Assembly: GCA_903905665.1 (NCBI GenBank)
Contig: CAIVHJ010000121.1
Location: 1-9,527 of the forward strand
DNA: 9,527 nucleotides
Direction: 5' to 3'
Source: an uncultured Phycisphaerales bacterium
Lineage (GTDB): Bacteria > Planctomycetota > Phycisphaerae > UBA1845 > CAIVHJ01
This document shows, piece after piece, positions 1 to 7,602 of the stretch (the stretch's first letter is position 1; each line of letters opens with the position of its first letter). Made by a program: the position numbers and the translations under genes. The notes under the pieces are model-generated. The model ran no database searches, had not been told where the DNA came from, and worked only from the letters and a program-made list of their open reading frames with translations.

Positions 1-2364
1 CCGGCGGCGGTGATCGTGAGTCGGGGGCTGGTGTGGATATTGGCGGTGACGGCGGCATTGAACGTGTGGTATTTTTACGAGCGGAATTCGTCTATGCGAA
101 CGGGATATCCGCTGGGAAATCCCCTGTTTTTGGCTGCCTGCCTGATACCTGCCGTGACGCTTTGTCTGGTGGAGATTGTAGGTTCGTGTGTGCGTTTGAG
201 CCGACGCAACAGCCGAAAAACGTGGTATGGGATTTTGTATTTGTTTGCGATGATTCCGATGGTGTGGGCGCTGTATCTGACGGATGCACGCAGTTCGTAT
301 CTTGGATTGGGCGTATCGGTGTTGGCGACGCCGTTTTTCATGGTTCGCGGCATTCGCGGAAAATTGGCGGTTAGTGTAATCGCCGTTCTGATCGGGGCAG
401 CGGGTTTTTATGGATGGTTGTATCCAAAATTTGAGCAGCGATCTGAAACGATCCGAACTCGTTTGTATGCGTGGTCTTATGCACAGGATTTGTTTACGGA
501 GAGTCCACTGCTGGGTTGGGGGATGGGGGGATTTGCGTTGAAAGGGGACGCCCTTGCGGTACAAGACGTCGGGTCGGATCCCCGGCCGCTCAGCGCGCGA
601 CTGAACAACGTGCACAATGAATGGCTGGAGACGCTGGTCGAAATGGGGGGAGTGGGGTTATCGGTTTATGGCGCCGTATTGTTGTTGACATTTTGGGCGG
701 GTGTCAGGGCGCTTCGAGTCATCGTTGGGGATACCCGGCGTTGGGTGTTGGCGGGATTGCTGGCTTCCCTGGTGGGGATGATCGCGGAGGAGTGTTTTGA
801 CGTTGGCCTTCGCGTGGCGGGATTGCCGACGATTTATTTTACCGTGATTGGTTTGATCTGGGCGATGATCGCTTCGCACGAATCCGACGATGTGACGCGG
901 CCTTCAGCGAGAATCGCCCTGCATCGATGGGGATTGGCAGGTGGGATTGCTCTGAGTCTAGGGATTGTGGTGGTATCGTTTTCGGATTTTCGCGCGGCGC
1001 GGGCTTTGTATTGGATGGATCAAAACATTGCCAATCGTGAATATGACGAGGCGGCGCAGAATGCCGATCTGGCGGTACGTTATCGACTAAGTCCGGGTCG
1101 GAATCTCATAGCGCGATTGTACGCCGCCGAGGGAATGTTGGCCGTTGCGCAACATCGTTTGGCGGACGTTCGATCGCTCACGCAGAACGATCCTGATTCG
1201 ACAGAAGCGACTTTGACAAACCATCGAGAGAATCTGTTGTCGCAGGCCAATGAGGCTGCGCGAAGATCGCTCACTTTTGCCCTGCCGCTGACGGGCGCAG
1301 AGCCACATTTCTGGAATGCAAATCGGTTGGAAATGCAAAGTGATCTTGTGCTGGCGGAAACGGCGAGGGTGAAGTCGGATTCGCAGAGTCGCGAGGAATT
1401 TTTGAAAGCGGCGAAGGAATCATGCCGTCGTGAATGGGAGCGAGTACCTTTTGACGCGGAAGTGACGTGGATGTTGATTGGGTTGTCGCCGGAGCTGGGG
1501 TGGACTGACGTGGTTGAATTGATGTGTTCGCCGATGCGCTATCATGATGTCGATTCGCGGTATTACCAATTGGCATCGATGATCGGGGATCAGTCGGATT
1601 TTGATGTTCAGCGGTTGTTGCCCGTTATCGGTTCGGATCAGCCGATGACGTATCCGGTGGAAAAGCTTCGCTTGGCGGCGTGGATCAAAGGAATGCATCA
1701 GGAATTGGAGATGGCCCGACAATTGGCGGAGGAGGCGCTTCGATTGTCGCTGTTGCAGAAAGATCGTTTTCCGATCTCACCGGCATTGTGCAGCCGGGAA
1801 CTGGCGCATTTGTATTTTGTGATTGAACCGGAAAATCCTCAGCGTGCCATTGACGTCGCTCTGGGTGGGATGCATTATCTTCCCGCTTCCCACGAGGCGG
1901 AAGGCGTTCGTCGGACGCTGGTGGAGGCGGGGGCGGTGTACACGTTGGCGTTGGGGAAGGAAGACGAAGCGGTGAGGGTTTTGTCGGACGGTGCAGAAAT
2001 CCGTCCGAACAACAAGATCGCCGGTTTGATCTATCTTTATGAGCGATTGTGTTCGCAGTTGGCGGAGTTGACGCCCACGCGGCGGCCGGCTTACTACCTG
2101 GAACGACTCAATCGCTGGTCGGGTTTGTCCCCGTCGTCGCCCATGCCGGAAATGTTACGAGCGCAGTTGTCGTTCGAGCAGCAGGATTTTTCCGTTGCCG
2201 TGGAACATCTTCAGACGGCCCTCGCGCGAGGCTACGATCCTCGTGAAATGCTGGGTTATGTTCAGCGCATCGCGCAGGTTCACGCGGATGTAGAAGTTTT
2301 GGCACAATTCCAAAAGGAATTGTCGGAAAAGATTTCTGCTGCTGCGGAACCGCAGCGACCATGA
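1..2364 (+). CDS. O-antigen ligase/polymerase family membrane protein with TPR-like C-terminal region (5' partial)
   Basis: Probable inner-membrane enzyme of the Wzy_C/WaaL superfamily, which joins lipid-linked glycan chains to an acceptor or polymerises them on the periplasmic face. The frame is open to the left edge, so the true start and several N-terminal helices are probably outside; GTG at 10 is only the first possible start inside. Counting from that GTG, hydrophobic segments lie near residues 7-24, 38-60, 72-90, 97-112, 117-137, 214-236, 245-263, 272-290 and 307-326. Family hallmarks are the D-A-R-S-S-Y-L-G run at 92-99, the R-L-Y-A-W ... P-L-L-G-W-G stretch at 151-171, and V-H-N-E-W-L-E ... 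E-x-G at 201-213, with H202 as the expected catalytic-loop histidine. Residues about 335-784 are soluble, helical and rich in A/L/E pairs, as in TPR repeats; this tail is longer than in ordinary ligases. The gene converges on a glycosyltransferase, which fits a polysaccharide role. Acceptor and sugar cannot be told. Confidence 0.82.
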   Translation, partial: PAAVIVSRGLVWILAVTAALNVWYFYERNSSMRTGYPLGNPLFLAACLIPAVTLCLVEIVGSCVRLSRRNSRKTWYGILYLFAMIPMVWALYLTDARSSYLGLGVSVLATPFFMVRGIRGKLAVSVIAVLIGAAGFYGWLYPKFEQRSETIRTRLYAWSYAQDLFTESPLLGWGMGGFALKGDALAVQDVGSDPRPLSARLNNVHNEWLETLVEMGGVGLSVYGAVLLLTFWAGVRALRVIVGDTRRWVLAGLLASLVGMIAEECFDVGLRVAGLPTIYFTVIGLIWAMIASHESDDVTRPSARIALHRWGLAGGIALSLGIVVVSFSDFRAARALYWMDQNIANREYDEAAQNADLAVRYRLSPGRNLIARLYAAEGMLAVAQHRLADVRSLTQNDPDSTEATLTNHRENLLSQANEAARRSLTFALPLTGAEPHFWNANRLEMQSDLVLAETARVKSDSQSREEFLKAAKESCRREWERVPFDAEVTWMLIGLSPELGWTDVVELMCSPMRYHDVDSRYYQLASMIGDQSDFDVQRLLPVIGSDQPMTYPVEKLRLAAWIKGMHQELEMARQLAEEALRLSLLQKDRFPISPALCSRELAHLYFVIEPENPQRAIDVALGGMHYLPASHEAEGVRRTLVEAGAVYTLALGKEDEAVRVLSDGAEIRPNNKIAGLIYLYERLCSQLAELTPTRRPAYYLERLNRWSGLSPSSPMPEMLRAQLSFEQQDFSVAVEHLQTALARGYDPREMLGYVQRIAQVHADVEVLAQFQKELSEKISAAAEPQRP
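2341..2356. repeat. Perfect GC-rich inverted repeat at the convergent gene end
   Basis: GCTGCGG and CCGCAGC are separated by two bases and lie in the last codons of the ligase gene, just before the 31-base gap to the convergent glycosyltransferase. A hairpin here could help stop transcription from either side. No T-run follows directly on the plus strand; on the minus strand a short TCTTTT comes only about ten bases later. A bidirectional terminator is therefore a weak inference, and the repeat may be only coding sequence. Confidence 0.25.
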
Positions 2365-2395
2365 GGATTCCAGTCCGTCCTTCACTTCGATTGAA

Positions 2396-3478
2396 TTAGG
2401 TATGCGTCTGGAGGATGGCGCGGTAGAGCGAAGCGGTGCGTTCGGCCATTCCGCTGAGCGAGTGATATTGACGGCAGTGTTCGATGGCGTTTCGAGCGAG
2501 TTGCTGTGCAAGAGGACGGTTTTTCAGCAGTCTTCGGATGTTTTCGGCGAGTGCCGCTGGAGTGGGTTGTTCGCAGATCAGTCCGGTTTTTTCATGGATC
2601 ATGAAATCACAGTTGGGCATGGCGCAGGTCACGGCGGCAATGCCGTCAGCCAGGGCGTAGAGCAGTCGGGTGTCCACGGAGTCAGAAGGGGCGGGGACGA
2701 CGTAAAGGTCTGCGGCTTTGATGGCAACCGACCAGTTGGGGGGCGGGGCAAAAGTCACATATTGGATGAGTTTTTCGGATTCGACGAGTCGTCGCAGACG
2801 CCGTTCCCAGGGGCCTTGTGCAAGCAGAAACAGCATCAAGGATTGTCCTTCGTCCACCAGAGTTTTGACGGCACGGATCAGGCGATCGACACCCGAAGAT
2901 TTATTGAACGGAGACATGCAGAGCAACGTCGGGACGCGATTGGGGGATTCAAAACAGGAAGGGGATTGCTCGGTGAGCAGACCGGGTCGAATGAGCGCCA
3001 GCAACGGTTCGTCTGCCAGATGAAGAGATTGTGCTGCGCGATATAAGGGCTCGCTCGGAGTGGAAATCGCCGGTCGGAGTTTTCCACGAAGATGAGAGGC
3101 GATTCTAAGGTCGGTGCCGCTGCGGATGTGGAGCAGGAGCGGGAGTTTCATTTCAAAGGCAAGTCGCACACTGAGTGGATAGGACCGCGACGAGACGGCA
3201 TGAATCAAGTCGGGTGGATTCTTCCTGAGTTCCTCCAAAATGGATTGGAAATCCCGAAGTCCCCAAAGCCAGTGTGCCGGTCGATGGGAGATGATCTGCA
3301 CAGGACCGAGCGAAAGTTTACGTGCGTCCGGAGCTGGGGTGATCAGGGTGAGTTGGCCGATATAGTCGAGGAGACCCACCGAAAGATGTTGGATGACCGG
3401 GCCGAATTCGTCGAAAGTGACGGCGTCCACGACGACGGCGGGGTGGATGGGATTGGATTGAGGTTCGGAAGGGGTCAT
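2396..3478 (-). CDS. GT4-like (GT-B fold) glycosyltransferase with degenerate E-x7-E motif
   Basis: A 360-residue protein with the two-lobe layout of GT-B glycosyltransferases, which move a sugar from a nucleotide-sugar donor onto a glycan or lipid acceptor at the cytoplasmic face. The N-terminal lobe includes D-L-I-H-A-V-S-S-R near 90-98. The donor lobe starts at the T-L-L-C-M-S-P-F-N-K segment (184-193), where K193 sits at the usual R/K donor-phosphate site, and includes A-A-D-L-Y-V-V-P-A-P-S (255-265) and H-E-K-T-G-L (295-300). The family's E-x7-E pair is replaced: D266 stands in the first position and Y274 in the second. This may mean altered donor handling or loss of activity. The ATG overlaps the polA stop as ATGA with no clear ribosome binding site, so translation is probably coupled to polA. 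Substrate unknown; membership in GT4 is a family-level call. Confidence 0.75.
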   Translation of the reverse strand: MTPSEPQSNPIHPAVVVDAVTFDEFGPVIQHLSVGLLDYIGQLTLITPAPDARKLSLGPVQIISHRPAHWLWGLRDFQSILEELRKNPPDLIHAVSSRSYPLSVRLAFEMKLPLLLHIRSGTDLRIASHLRGKLRPAISTPSEPLYRAAQSLHLADEPLLALIRPGLLTEQSPSCFESPNRVPTLLCMSPFNKSSGVDRLIRAVKTLVDEGQSLMLFLLAQGPWERRLRRLVESEKLIQYVTFAPPPNWSVAIKAADLYVVPAPSDSVDTRLLYALADGIAAVTCAMPNCDFMIHEKTGLICEQPTPAALAENIRRLLKNRPLAQQLARNAIEHCRQYHSLSGMAERTASLYRAILQTHT

Positions 3479-6204
3479 GATTTTTTCGATTCAAGCCAGT
3501 TGGGGCCCCAGTTTACATCCACTTTGAGTGGAACGTCCAGTATCAGAGCCTCGGTCATGTCGCTGCAAATTTGTTCCGCTTCGGATTTCGCATGGTTGCG
3601 AGGGACCTCGAAAACGAGTTCGTCGTGCACCTGAATGAGCATTTTGGCGGGATTGCGTGACGATCGAAGTCGTCGATGAATCCGAATCATCGCCTGCTTG
3701 ATCAGATCCGCCGCGGAACCCTGAATCACCGTGTTGATCGCGAGTCGCTCTCCCTGTTCCCGCAGGGTTCGCTGAACAGCCTGCAAATCCGTGATGGGCC
3801 GACGCCGGCCCAACAGCGTGGTCGCAAAACCATCGCGGCGCACCTGATCGACACACCGATCAATAAAGGATCGTATCCCCGGATAGCGCAGGAAATACAA
3901 ATCGATGAAACGCTGCGCCTCGCCGACGGCCAAGCCGGTGGTTCGGGAGAGTCCATAGGCGGTTTGACCATAAATGATGCCGAAATTGACGGACTTGGCA
4001 CGGTTTCGCTGTTCGGAGGTGACGTCCTTCAACGGTACGCCGAAGATTTGCGAAGCGACAAAAGCATGAATGTCCTGATCCTTTCGGAAGGCGTCGATCA
4101 GGGTTTCATCCTGACAGAAATGCGCCAGGACCCGAAGTTCAATTTGGGAATAATCGGCGGTTAGCAGAACGTGGTCGGGATCGCCGGGGATAAACGCCCG
4201 ACGGATTTGCCGGCCGATTTCCGTTCGAATGGGAATATTCTGGAGGTTGGGATCGTTGGAAGACAATCGCCCCGTGACGGTGCTGATCATATTGAAACGC
4301 GCGTGAATACGTTGCGTTTTGGGGTTAATCATGGTGGGCAGATTGTCCACGTAAGTGCTTTTGAGTTTGGTCAGTTCGCGGTATTCCAGAACCAGTGCCG
4401 GTAGCGGATGGCTGGTTTCGTAGCTGAGGGTAGAAAGCGTTTCGGCATCGGTGCTTCGTCCGGTCTTGGTTTTGCGAATGACGCGAAGTTTCAATTCATC
4501 AAAAAGCACTTCGGCGAGTTGTCGGGTCGAGTCGATGTTGAACGGATGGCCGGCGGCATCGTAGATATTTTGGGTGAGCGTTTGGAGTCGATCGTCGAGT
4601 TTGCGACTCATTTGCTCCAAAAACGGAACATCAATCGCCACCCCGTAGTGTTCCATGTCCGTCAGGACCGGGATCAGCGGCATTTCTGTTTTTTCGAAAA
4701 GCGGTTCGAGTGTGGACGAAGCGATTTGAAGGGCAAAGGATTCGTAGAGCCGCCAGGTGAAATCGGCATCTTCCGAGGCATACTCGCAGACTCGCGCGGA
4801 ATCGACCTGATCCATCGTGATCTGGTTTTTGCCCTTGCCGATCAAATCCGTAATCGGAATCATCGTGTGACTGAACAATTCCATCGCCAGATGATCCAGC
4901 GAATTCGAATTTCGGAGCGGATTCAACAAAAAGCCGGCCACCATGGAATCGAACAACGGCTCGGCGACTTCGATCCCGATCTGCCGGAGCACCAGCATGT
5001 CGAATTTGATATTGTGGCCGCACTTGAGGATTTTGGAGGATTCAAAAATCGGCTTGAGGACTTCAGCCACCGTCGCAGGCGGAACCGTATCACCAATCGG
5101 AGAGCAAATCGGGATGTAACAGGCATGTCCCTTTTGCCAGCAGATAGACAAACCAACAATCGGGCATGACATCGGGTCCAGCCCGGTGGTTTCAGTGTCG
5201 AAAGCAAACGCTTTTTGTTTGGAAAGATTCTGCGCCAATTTCTTCAAATCGGCGGGCGTGTTGACCATTTCGTAGTGATGCGAGGATTCGCTCGGAAACA
5301 ATTCGGGAACAGATTCAGGCACCTGGGAAGCAGATCGGAATTCGGGTTTGAGATGATCGAGATTCTGGAGCAGACGAGTGAAACCCAATTCCAGAAAGAT
5401 CGGACGAAGTGACGCAATCGGGATTCCCTCAAATCGCGCCGTTTTCAAATCGAATGAGATGGGCACGTCTTTTCGCAATGTGACCAGCTGGCGGGTGAGT
5501 GAAAGTTTGTCGGAGAAATCGCGGACGTTCTCGCGCATTTTTGGAGTGAGTTGATCGGCATGGTTAAGAACCGCCTCGGCGGAACCGTATTGCTGGATCA
5601 ACCTGATGGCGGTCTTCGATCCGATGCCTTTGACACCCGGGATGTTGTCAATGCTGTCACCACTCAATGTTTGAATGTCGATCACCTGAGCCGGTTTGTA
5701 ACCTTTGGTTTGATACAAAACATCGGCATCAATGAAAACGTCCTTATCGGGATCGTAAAGCGTGCAATTCGGGCCGATGAGTTGTTCGAGGTCCTTGTCT
5801 TTGCTGACCAGATAGATCATCAGATCATCATGCCGATGGCGGGCGGTCAGGGTAGCCATGATGTCGTCGGCTTCAAAACCGCTTTGTTGAAGGACTGGAA
5901 TGTTCATGGCGCGGACGATTTGGACGATTCGGTCGATTTGCGGCAGAAGGTCCGGGGGAGGGGGTTCGCGGTTGGCTTTGTATTGGGGATCGATTTGACG
6001 ACGGCACTGTGTGGAATCCGGCAGGTCGATTGCCATGGCGCAGTAGGCGGGCTTTTTTTGCGTCAGGAGATTGATCAGCATACTGCAAAAGACGTAGGTC
6101 GCGCGGGTGGGTTCACCGGAAGGGCTGGTGAGGTCGCGGAACGGGGCGTAGTAGGCGCGGTAAATTTGCGCATGCCCATCGAGCACATAGAAAGTCTCCG
6201 CCAT
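3475..6204 (-). CDS. polA: DNA polymerase I (5' nuclease, 3'-5' proofreading and polymerase domains)
   Basis: Removes RNA primers and fills gaps during Okazaki fragment maturation and excision repair. The 909 residues match the usual length of about 900. The 5' nuclease domain (1-290) has D9, E-A-D-D at 111-114, S-K-D-K-D at 134-138 and the helix-hairpin-helix S-G-D-S-I-D-N-I-P-G-V-K-G-I-G at 181-195. The proofreading domain (310-500) keeps D336/E338 in D-T-E-T-T-G, N398/D402, and Y475/D479, so the exonuclease should be active, unlike in many bacterial Pol I proteins. The polymerase domain has motif A D684-Y-S-Q-I-E-L-R, motif B R733/K737/F741/Y745, and motif C H860-D-E. F741 matches E. coli F762. 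The ATG at 6204 is preferred because the N-terminal strand before L-D-G-H is needed, yet no Shine-Dalgarno precedes it. It overlaps the downstream glycosyltransferase by four bases. Confidence 0.97.
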   Translation of the reverse strand: MAETFYVLDGHAQIYRAYYAPFRDLTSPSGEPTRATYVFCSMLINLLTQKKPAYCAMAIDLPDSTQCRRQIDPQYKANREPPPPDLLPQIDRIVQIVRAMNIPVLQQSGFEADDIMATLTARHRHDDLMIYLVSKDKDLEQLIGPNCTLYDPDKDVFIDADVLYQTKGYKPAQVIDIQTLSGDSIDNIPGVKGIGSKTAIRLIQQYGSAEAVLNHADQLTPKMRENVRDFSDKLSLTRQLVTLRKDVPISFDLKTARFEGIPIASLRPIFLELGFTRLLQNLDHLKPEFRSASQVPESVPELFPSESSHHYEMVNTPADLKKLAQNLSKQKAFAFDTETTGLDPMSCPIVGLSICWQKGHACYIPICSPIGDTVPPATVAEVLKPIFESSKILKCGHNIKFDMLVLRQIGIEVAEPLFDSMVAGFLLNPLRNSNSLDHLAMELFSHTMIPITDLIGKGKNQITMDQVDSARVCEYASEDADFTWRLYESFALQIASSTLEPLFEKTEMPLIPVLTDMEHYGVAIDVPFLEQMSRKLDDRLQTLTQNIYDAAGHPFNIDSTRQLAEVLFDELKLRVIRKTKTGRSTDAETLSTLSYETSHPLPALVLEYRELTKLKSTYVDNLPTMINPKTQRIHARFNMISTVTGRLSSNDPNLQNIPIRTEIGRQIRRAFIPGDPDHVLLTADYSQIELRVLAHFCQDETLIDAFRKDQDIHAFVASQIFGVPLKDVTSEQRNRAKSVNFGIIYGQTAYGLSRTTGLAVGEAQRFIDLYFLRYPGIRSFIDRCVDQVRRDGFATTLLGRRRPITDLQAVQRTLREQGERLAINTVIQGSAADLIKQAMIRIHRRLRSSRNPAKMLIQVHDELVFEVPRNHAKSEAEQICSDMTEALILDVPLKVDVNWGPNWLESKKS

Positions 6205-6212
6205 GGGCGATG

Positions 6213-6240
6213 ATGTTACTCTTTATCAGAGTGATGACAA
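6213..6240 (-). promoter_or_regulatory. Candidate polA promoter, nearly leaderless
   Basis: Read on the minus strand, TTGTCA (6240-6235) is followed after 17 bases by TAACAT (6218-6213). Transcription would start around 6206, two or so bases before the polA ATG, which fits the lack of a ribosome binding site there. A 5-bp inverted repeat, ACTCT/AGAGT with a five-base loop, lies between the two boxes at 6219-6233. The -10 box is poor (four of six), so transcription may equally come from further upstream. Confidence 0.3.
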
Positions 6241-6453
6241 GAATCGCTGAATGAGATCGAGTTCGTACAACCAGCCAAAGAAAGATTTCGCGTCGAATAG
6301 CATCTTCAAACGGGCAGTGCGGACCAAGTCGGTGGAAGGACTTGAATCTGTGACTGGAGATTGCCGGCCAAGGTGGACGGGGATGGCATAAAACGGATGT
6401 TTTGATTCCAGATTGCGTGATGATGGATTGTGTTTGGTGTGGTGAAAGAACAG
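6226..6453 (-). pseudogene. Possible 3' remnant of a gene upstream of polA
   Basis: A minus-strand frame of 75 codons is open from 6453 to a TGA at 6228-6226, with a second in-frame-adjacent stop (TAA) overlapping the next bases, and ends 21 bases before polA. Its translation looks protein-like near the end (F-D-A-K-S-F-F-G-W-L-Y-E-L-D-L-I-Q-R-F), with mixed hydrophobic and charged residues. There is no ATG or GTG that could serve as a proper start: the first ATG is deep inside, about 30 codons from the end. The open frame closes at a TAA (6456-6454) right where the sequence turns AT-rich. One reading is the tail of a gene that once preceded polA and was cut by an insertion. It could also be a chance open frame; I do not recognise the protein. 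Confidence 0.2.
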
Positions 6454-6539
6454 TTATCGGGAGTTGTTATACAATTAGGAAGTTAATTATGTAACATCAT
6501 TATGTGCAATAGGTTATATAGATTCCGAGAGTTTCATGC

Positions 6540-6567
6540 TTGAAATAGGATTTATATAAGATATAAT
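6540..6567 (+). promoter_or_regulatory. Sigma70-type promoter of the HTH-Fic operon
   Basis: TTGAAA (6540-6545) and a perfect TATAAT (6562-6567) are 16 bases apart. The start of transcription would fall near 6574, about 40 bases before the antitoxin ATG. It is the best promoter match in the window and faces the two-gene unit directly. The upstream short repeats are placed where an autoregulating antitoxin could bind, but the sequence does not prove this. Confidence 0.6.
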
Positions 6568-6603
6568 TTACTACGATATTAGATTCATATATGACACGTT
6601 ACT

Positions 6604-6608
6604 GGAGG
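6604..6608 (+). promoter_or_regulatory. Shine-Dalgarno site that sets the HTH protein start
   Basis: GGAGG lies six bases before the ATG at 6615. A longer frame would start at ATG 6591, but there the ribosome binding site would be inside the gene and nothing suitable precedes it. The shorter protein also begins cleanly ahead of the first HTH helix. Confidence 0.7.
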
Positions 6609-6614
6609 CCATAC

Positions 6615-7001
6615 ATGGAAGGCAGGAAGAGTTTATTTGAGATTGACCTCGAACAGAGGCGCAAAGACTTGGGGATGAGCCGCAGGATTTTGGCCAAACG
6701 AAGCGGCGTTTCTCTCTCGACTGCGGTGAGAGTATTGCAGGGCGATTCCAGCGTGAGCATCCAGAGCTTAAAGAACATTGCGTCCGCTCTTGGTGCGCGT
6801 ATACCCGTCGAACCAATAGACGACCCCGATAAGTTAATTGAGGTGCAAGCCAGAAAGAAAGCAGAGTATATCGTCAGGTTGGTCCAGGGAAACTCGGCCC
6901 TCGAAATGCAGGCGGTTGATGACGCTGCTCGCCGGAAAATGATTGAGCGGACGTTTCGGGAATTGATGACCGGCTCGAAGCGAAGGATTTGGGATGAATG
7001 A
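6615..7001 (+). CDS. Xre-family HTH regulator / antitoxin-like partner of Fic ('mobile mystery protein A'-like)
   Basis: A 128-residue cytoplasmic DNA-binding protein. A helix-turn-helix of the Xre/lambda-Cro type covers about residues 9-60: L-E-Q-R-R-K-D-L-G-M-S-R-R-I-L-A at 12-27, a turn at G31-V-S, the recognition helix S34-T-A-V-R-V-L-Q, and S-L-K-N-I-A-S-A-L-G at 51-60. A helical tail follows, rich in A, R and E, including E76-V-Q-A-R-K-K-A-E and a basic end (S121-K-R-R). The tail pattern and the paired Fic gene fit the TIGR 'mobile mystery protein A' group, often found on plasmids and islands. Its stop overlaps the Fic start by eight bases, so the two are translated together. It probably represses its own promoter and restrains the Fic protein; no canonical S/T-x-x-x-E-G/N inhibitory helix is visible in it, so direct inhibition is uncertain. 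Confidence 0.82.
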   Translation: MEGRKSLFEIDLEQRRKDLGMSRRILAKRSGVSLSTAVRVLQGDSSVSIQSLKNIASALGARIPVEPIDDPDKLIEVQARKKAEYIVRLVQGNSALEMQAVDDAARRKMIERTFRELMTGSKRRIWDE

Positions 7002-7602
7002 TGATGTTATCCAGTTTGAACCGATTCCCGGTGAGACGCCAATCAACACCTACGGGCTGAAAATTGCGGGCATTCTTTCACGGCAACAGTTGATTCCGCT
7101 CGAAGCCGAAAACATCCGCAAGGCAACGGCCAAGTATCTGGGCAGGAAGCCGACAAAAAGAATGGCCCCGTTTAATTATGACTGGGCACTAAAATTGCAC
7201 AAGGAAATGCTCGGTGATATCTGGGATTGGGCTGGCCATATCAGGAACGACCAGCCTAATCTCGGCGTTCGACCAGACCAGATCTATCCTCGGCTGAAGA
7301 ATCTGCTCGATGATCTGCATACCTGGCCTGAATACGGCCACGACTGGATTTTACAGAGTGTGTGGTTGCACCACCGGACGGTTTTTATTCATCCCTTCCG
7401 AAACGGCAATGGCCGATGGTCGAGATTGCTTACCAACATCTGGTTGAAACAACATGGCCAGCCGCTGATTATGTGGCCGGATGACAAGTTGCAGGTTTGT
7501 ACAAGAATAAGAAGAGAATATCTGAATGCAATCGGGAGCGCCGATGCCGGAGACGAGAAGCCGCTGATGGAATTTCATCGCAGGTATCAAATCAGCGTTT
7601 GA
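6994..7602 (+). CDS. Fic/Doc family protein ('mobile mystery protein B'-like)
   Basis: A 202-residue Fic-fold enzyme, a family that transfers AMP or another phosphate-linked group from a nucleotide to a hydroxyl on a target protein. The active-site loop is H133-P-F-R-N-G-N-G-R-W-S-R144. H133 is the catalytic base, and the G-N-G-R anion-binding part is intact. N137 replaces the D/E that normally binds Mg2+, as often in the 'mobile mystery protein B' subgroup. The W77-D-W-A-G-H-I-R segment and L-G-V-x-P-x-Q-I (90-97) also match that subgroup. An E39-N-I at the N-terminus resembles the end of the inhibitory motif S/T-x-x-x-E-N, but proline is in the S/T position. AAGGA at 6983-6987 precedes the ATG by six bases, inside the upstream gene. 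Most likely a toxin or protein modifier in a mobile two-gene module; the target is unknown. Confidence 0.87.
   Translation: MNDDVIQFEPIPGETPINTYGLKIAGILSRQQLIPLEAENIRKATAKYLGRKPTKRMAPFNYDWALKLHKEMLGDIWDWAGHIRNDQPNLGVRPDQIYPRLKNLLDDLHTWPEYGHDWILQSVWLHHRTVFIHPFRNGNGRWSRLLTNIWLKQHGQPLIMWPDDKLQVCTRIRREYLNAIGSADAGDEKPLMEFHRRYQISV

Larger units (their letters stand above)
6205..6614. other. Gene-free region with sharp AT-rich transition
   Basis: About 410 bases lie between the divergent polA and antitoxin genes. From 6205 to about 6460 the composition is like the neighbouring core genes. From about 6465 to 6600 it is strongly AT-rich, with short symmetric elements: TTGT-TAT-ACAA at 6464-6474, GTTA...TAAC at 6482-6495, and a direct repeat ATTATGT at 6486-6492 and 6499-6505, 13 bases apart. 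These could be protein-binding sites for the HTH regulator that follows, but AT-rich DNA gives such short matches often. No RNA gene or full reading frame with a start is seen. Confidence 0.5.

Noticed and set aside
2402..3634. Plus-strand ORFs at 2402-3046 and 3092-3634
   Set aside because: Antisense frames of the glycosyltransferase and the polA end; no family pattern in them.
3676..6213. Several long plus-strand ORFs (3676-4164, 4408-5169, 5551-6213)
   Set aside because: They are antisense frames of polA, whose conserved motifs on the minus strand account for the region.
6591..6614. Upstream ATG extending the HTH protein by eight residues
   Set aside because: GGAGG at 6604-6608 fits the ATG at 6615 and would lie inside the longer gene.
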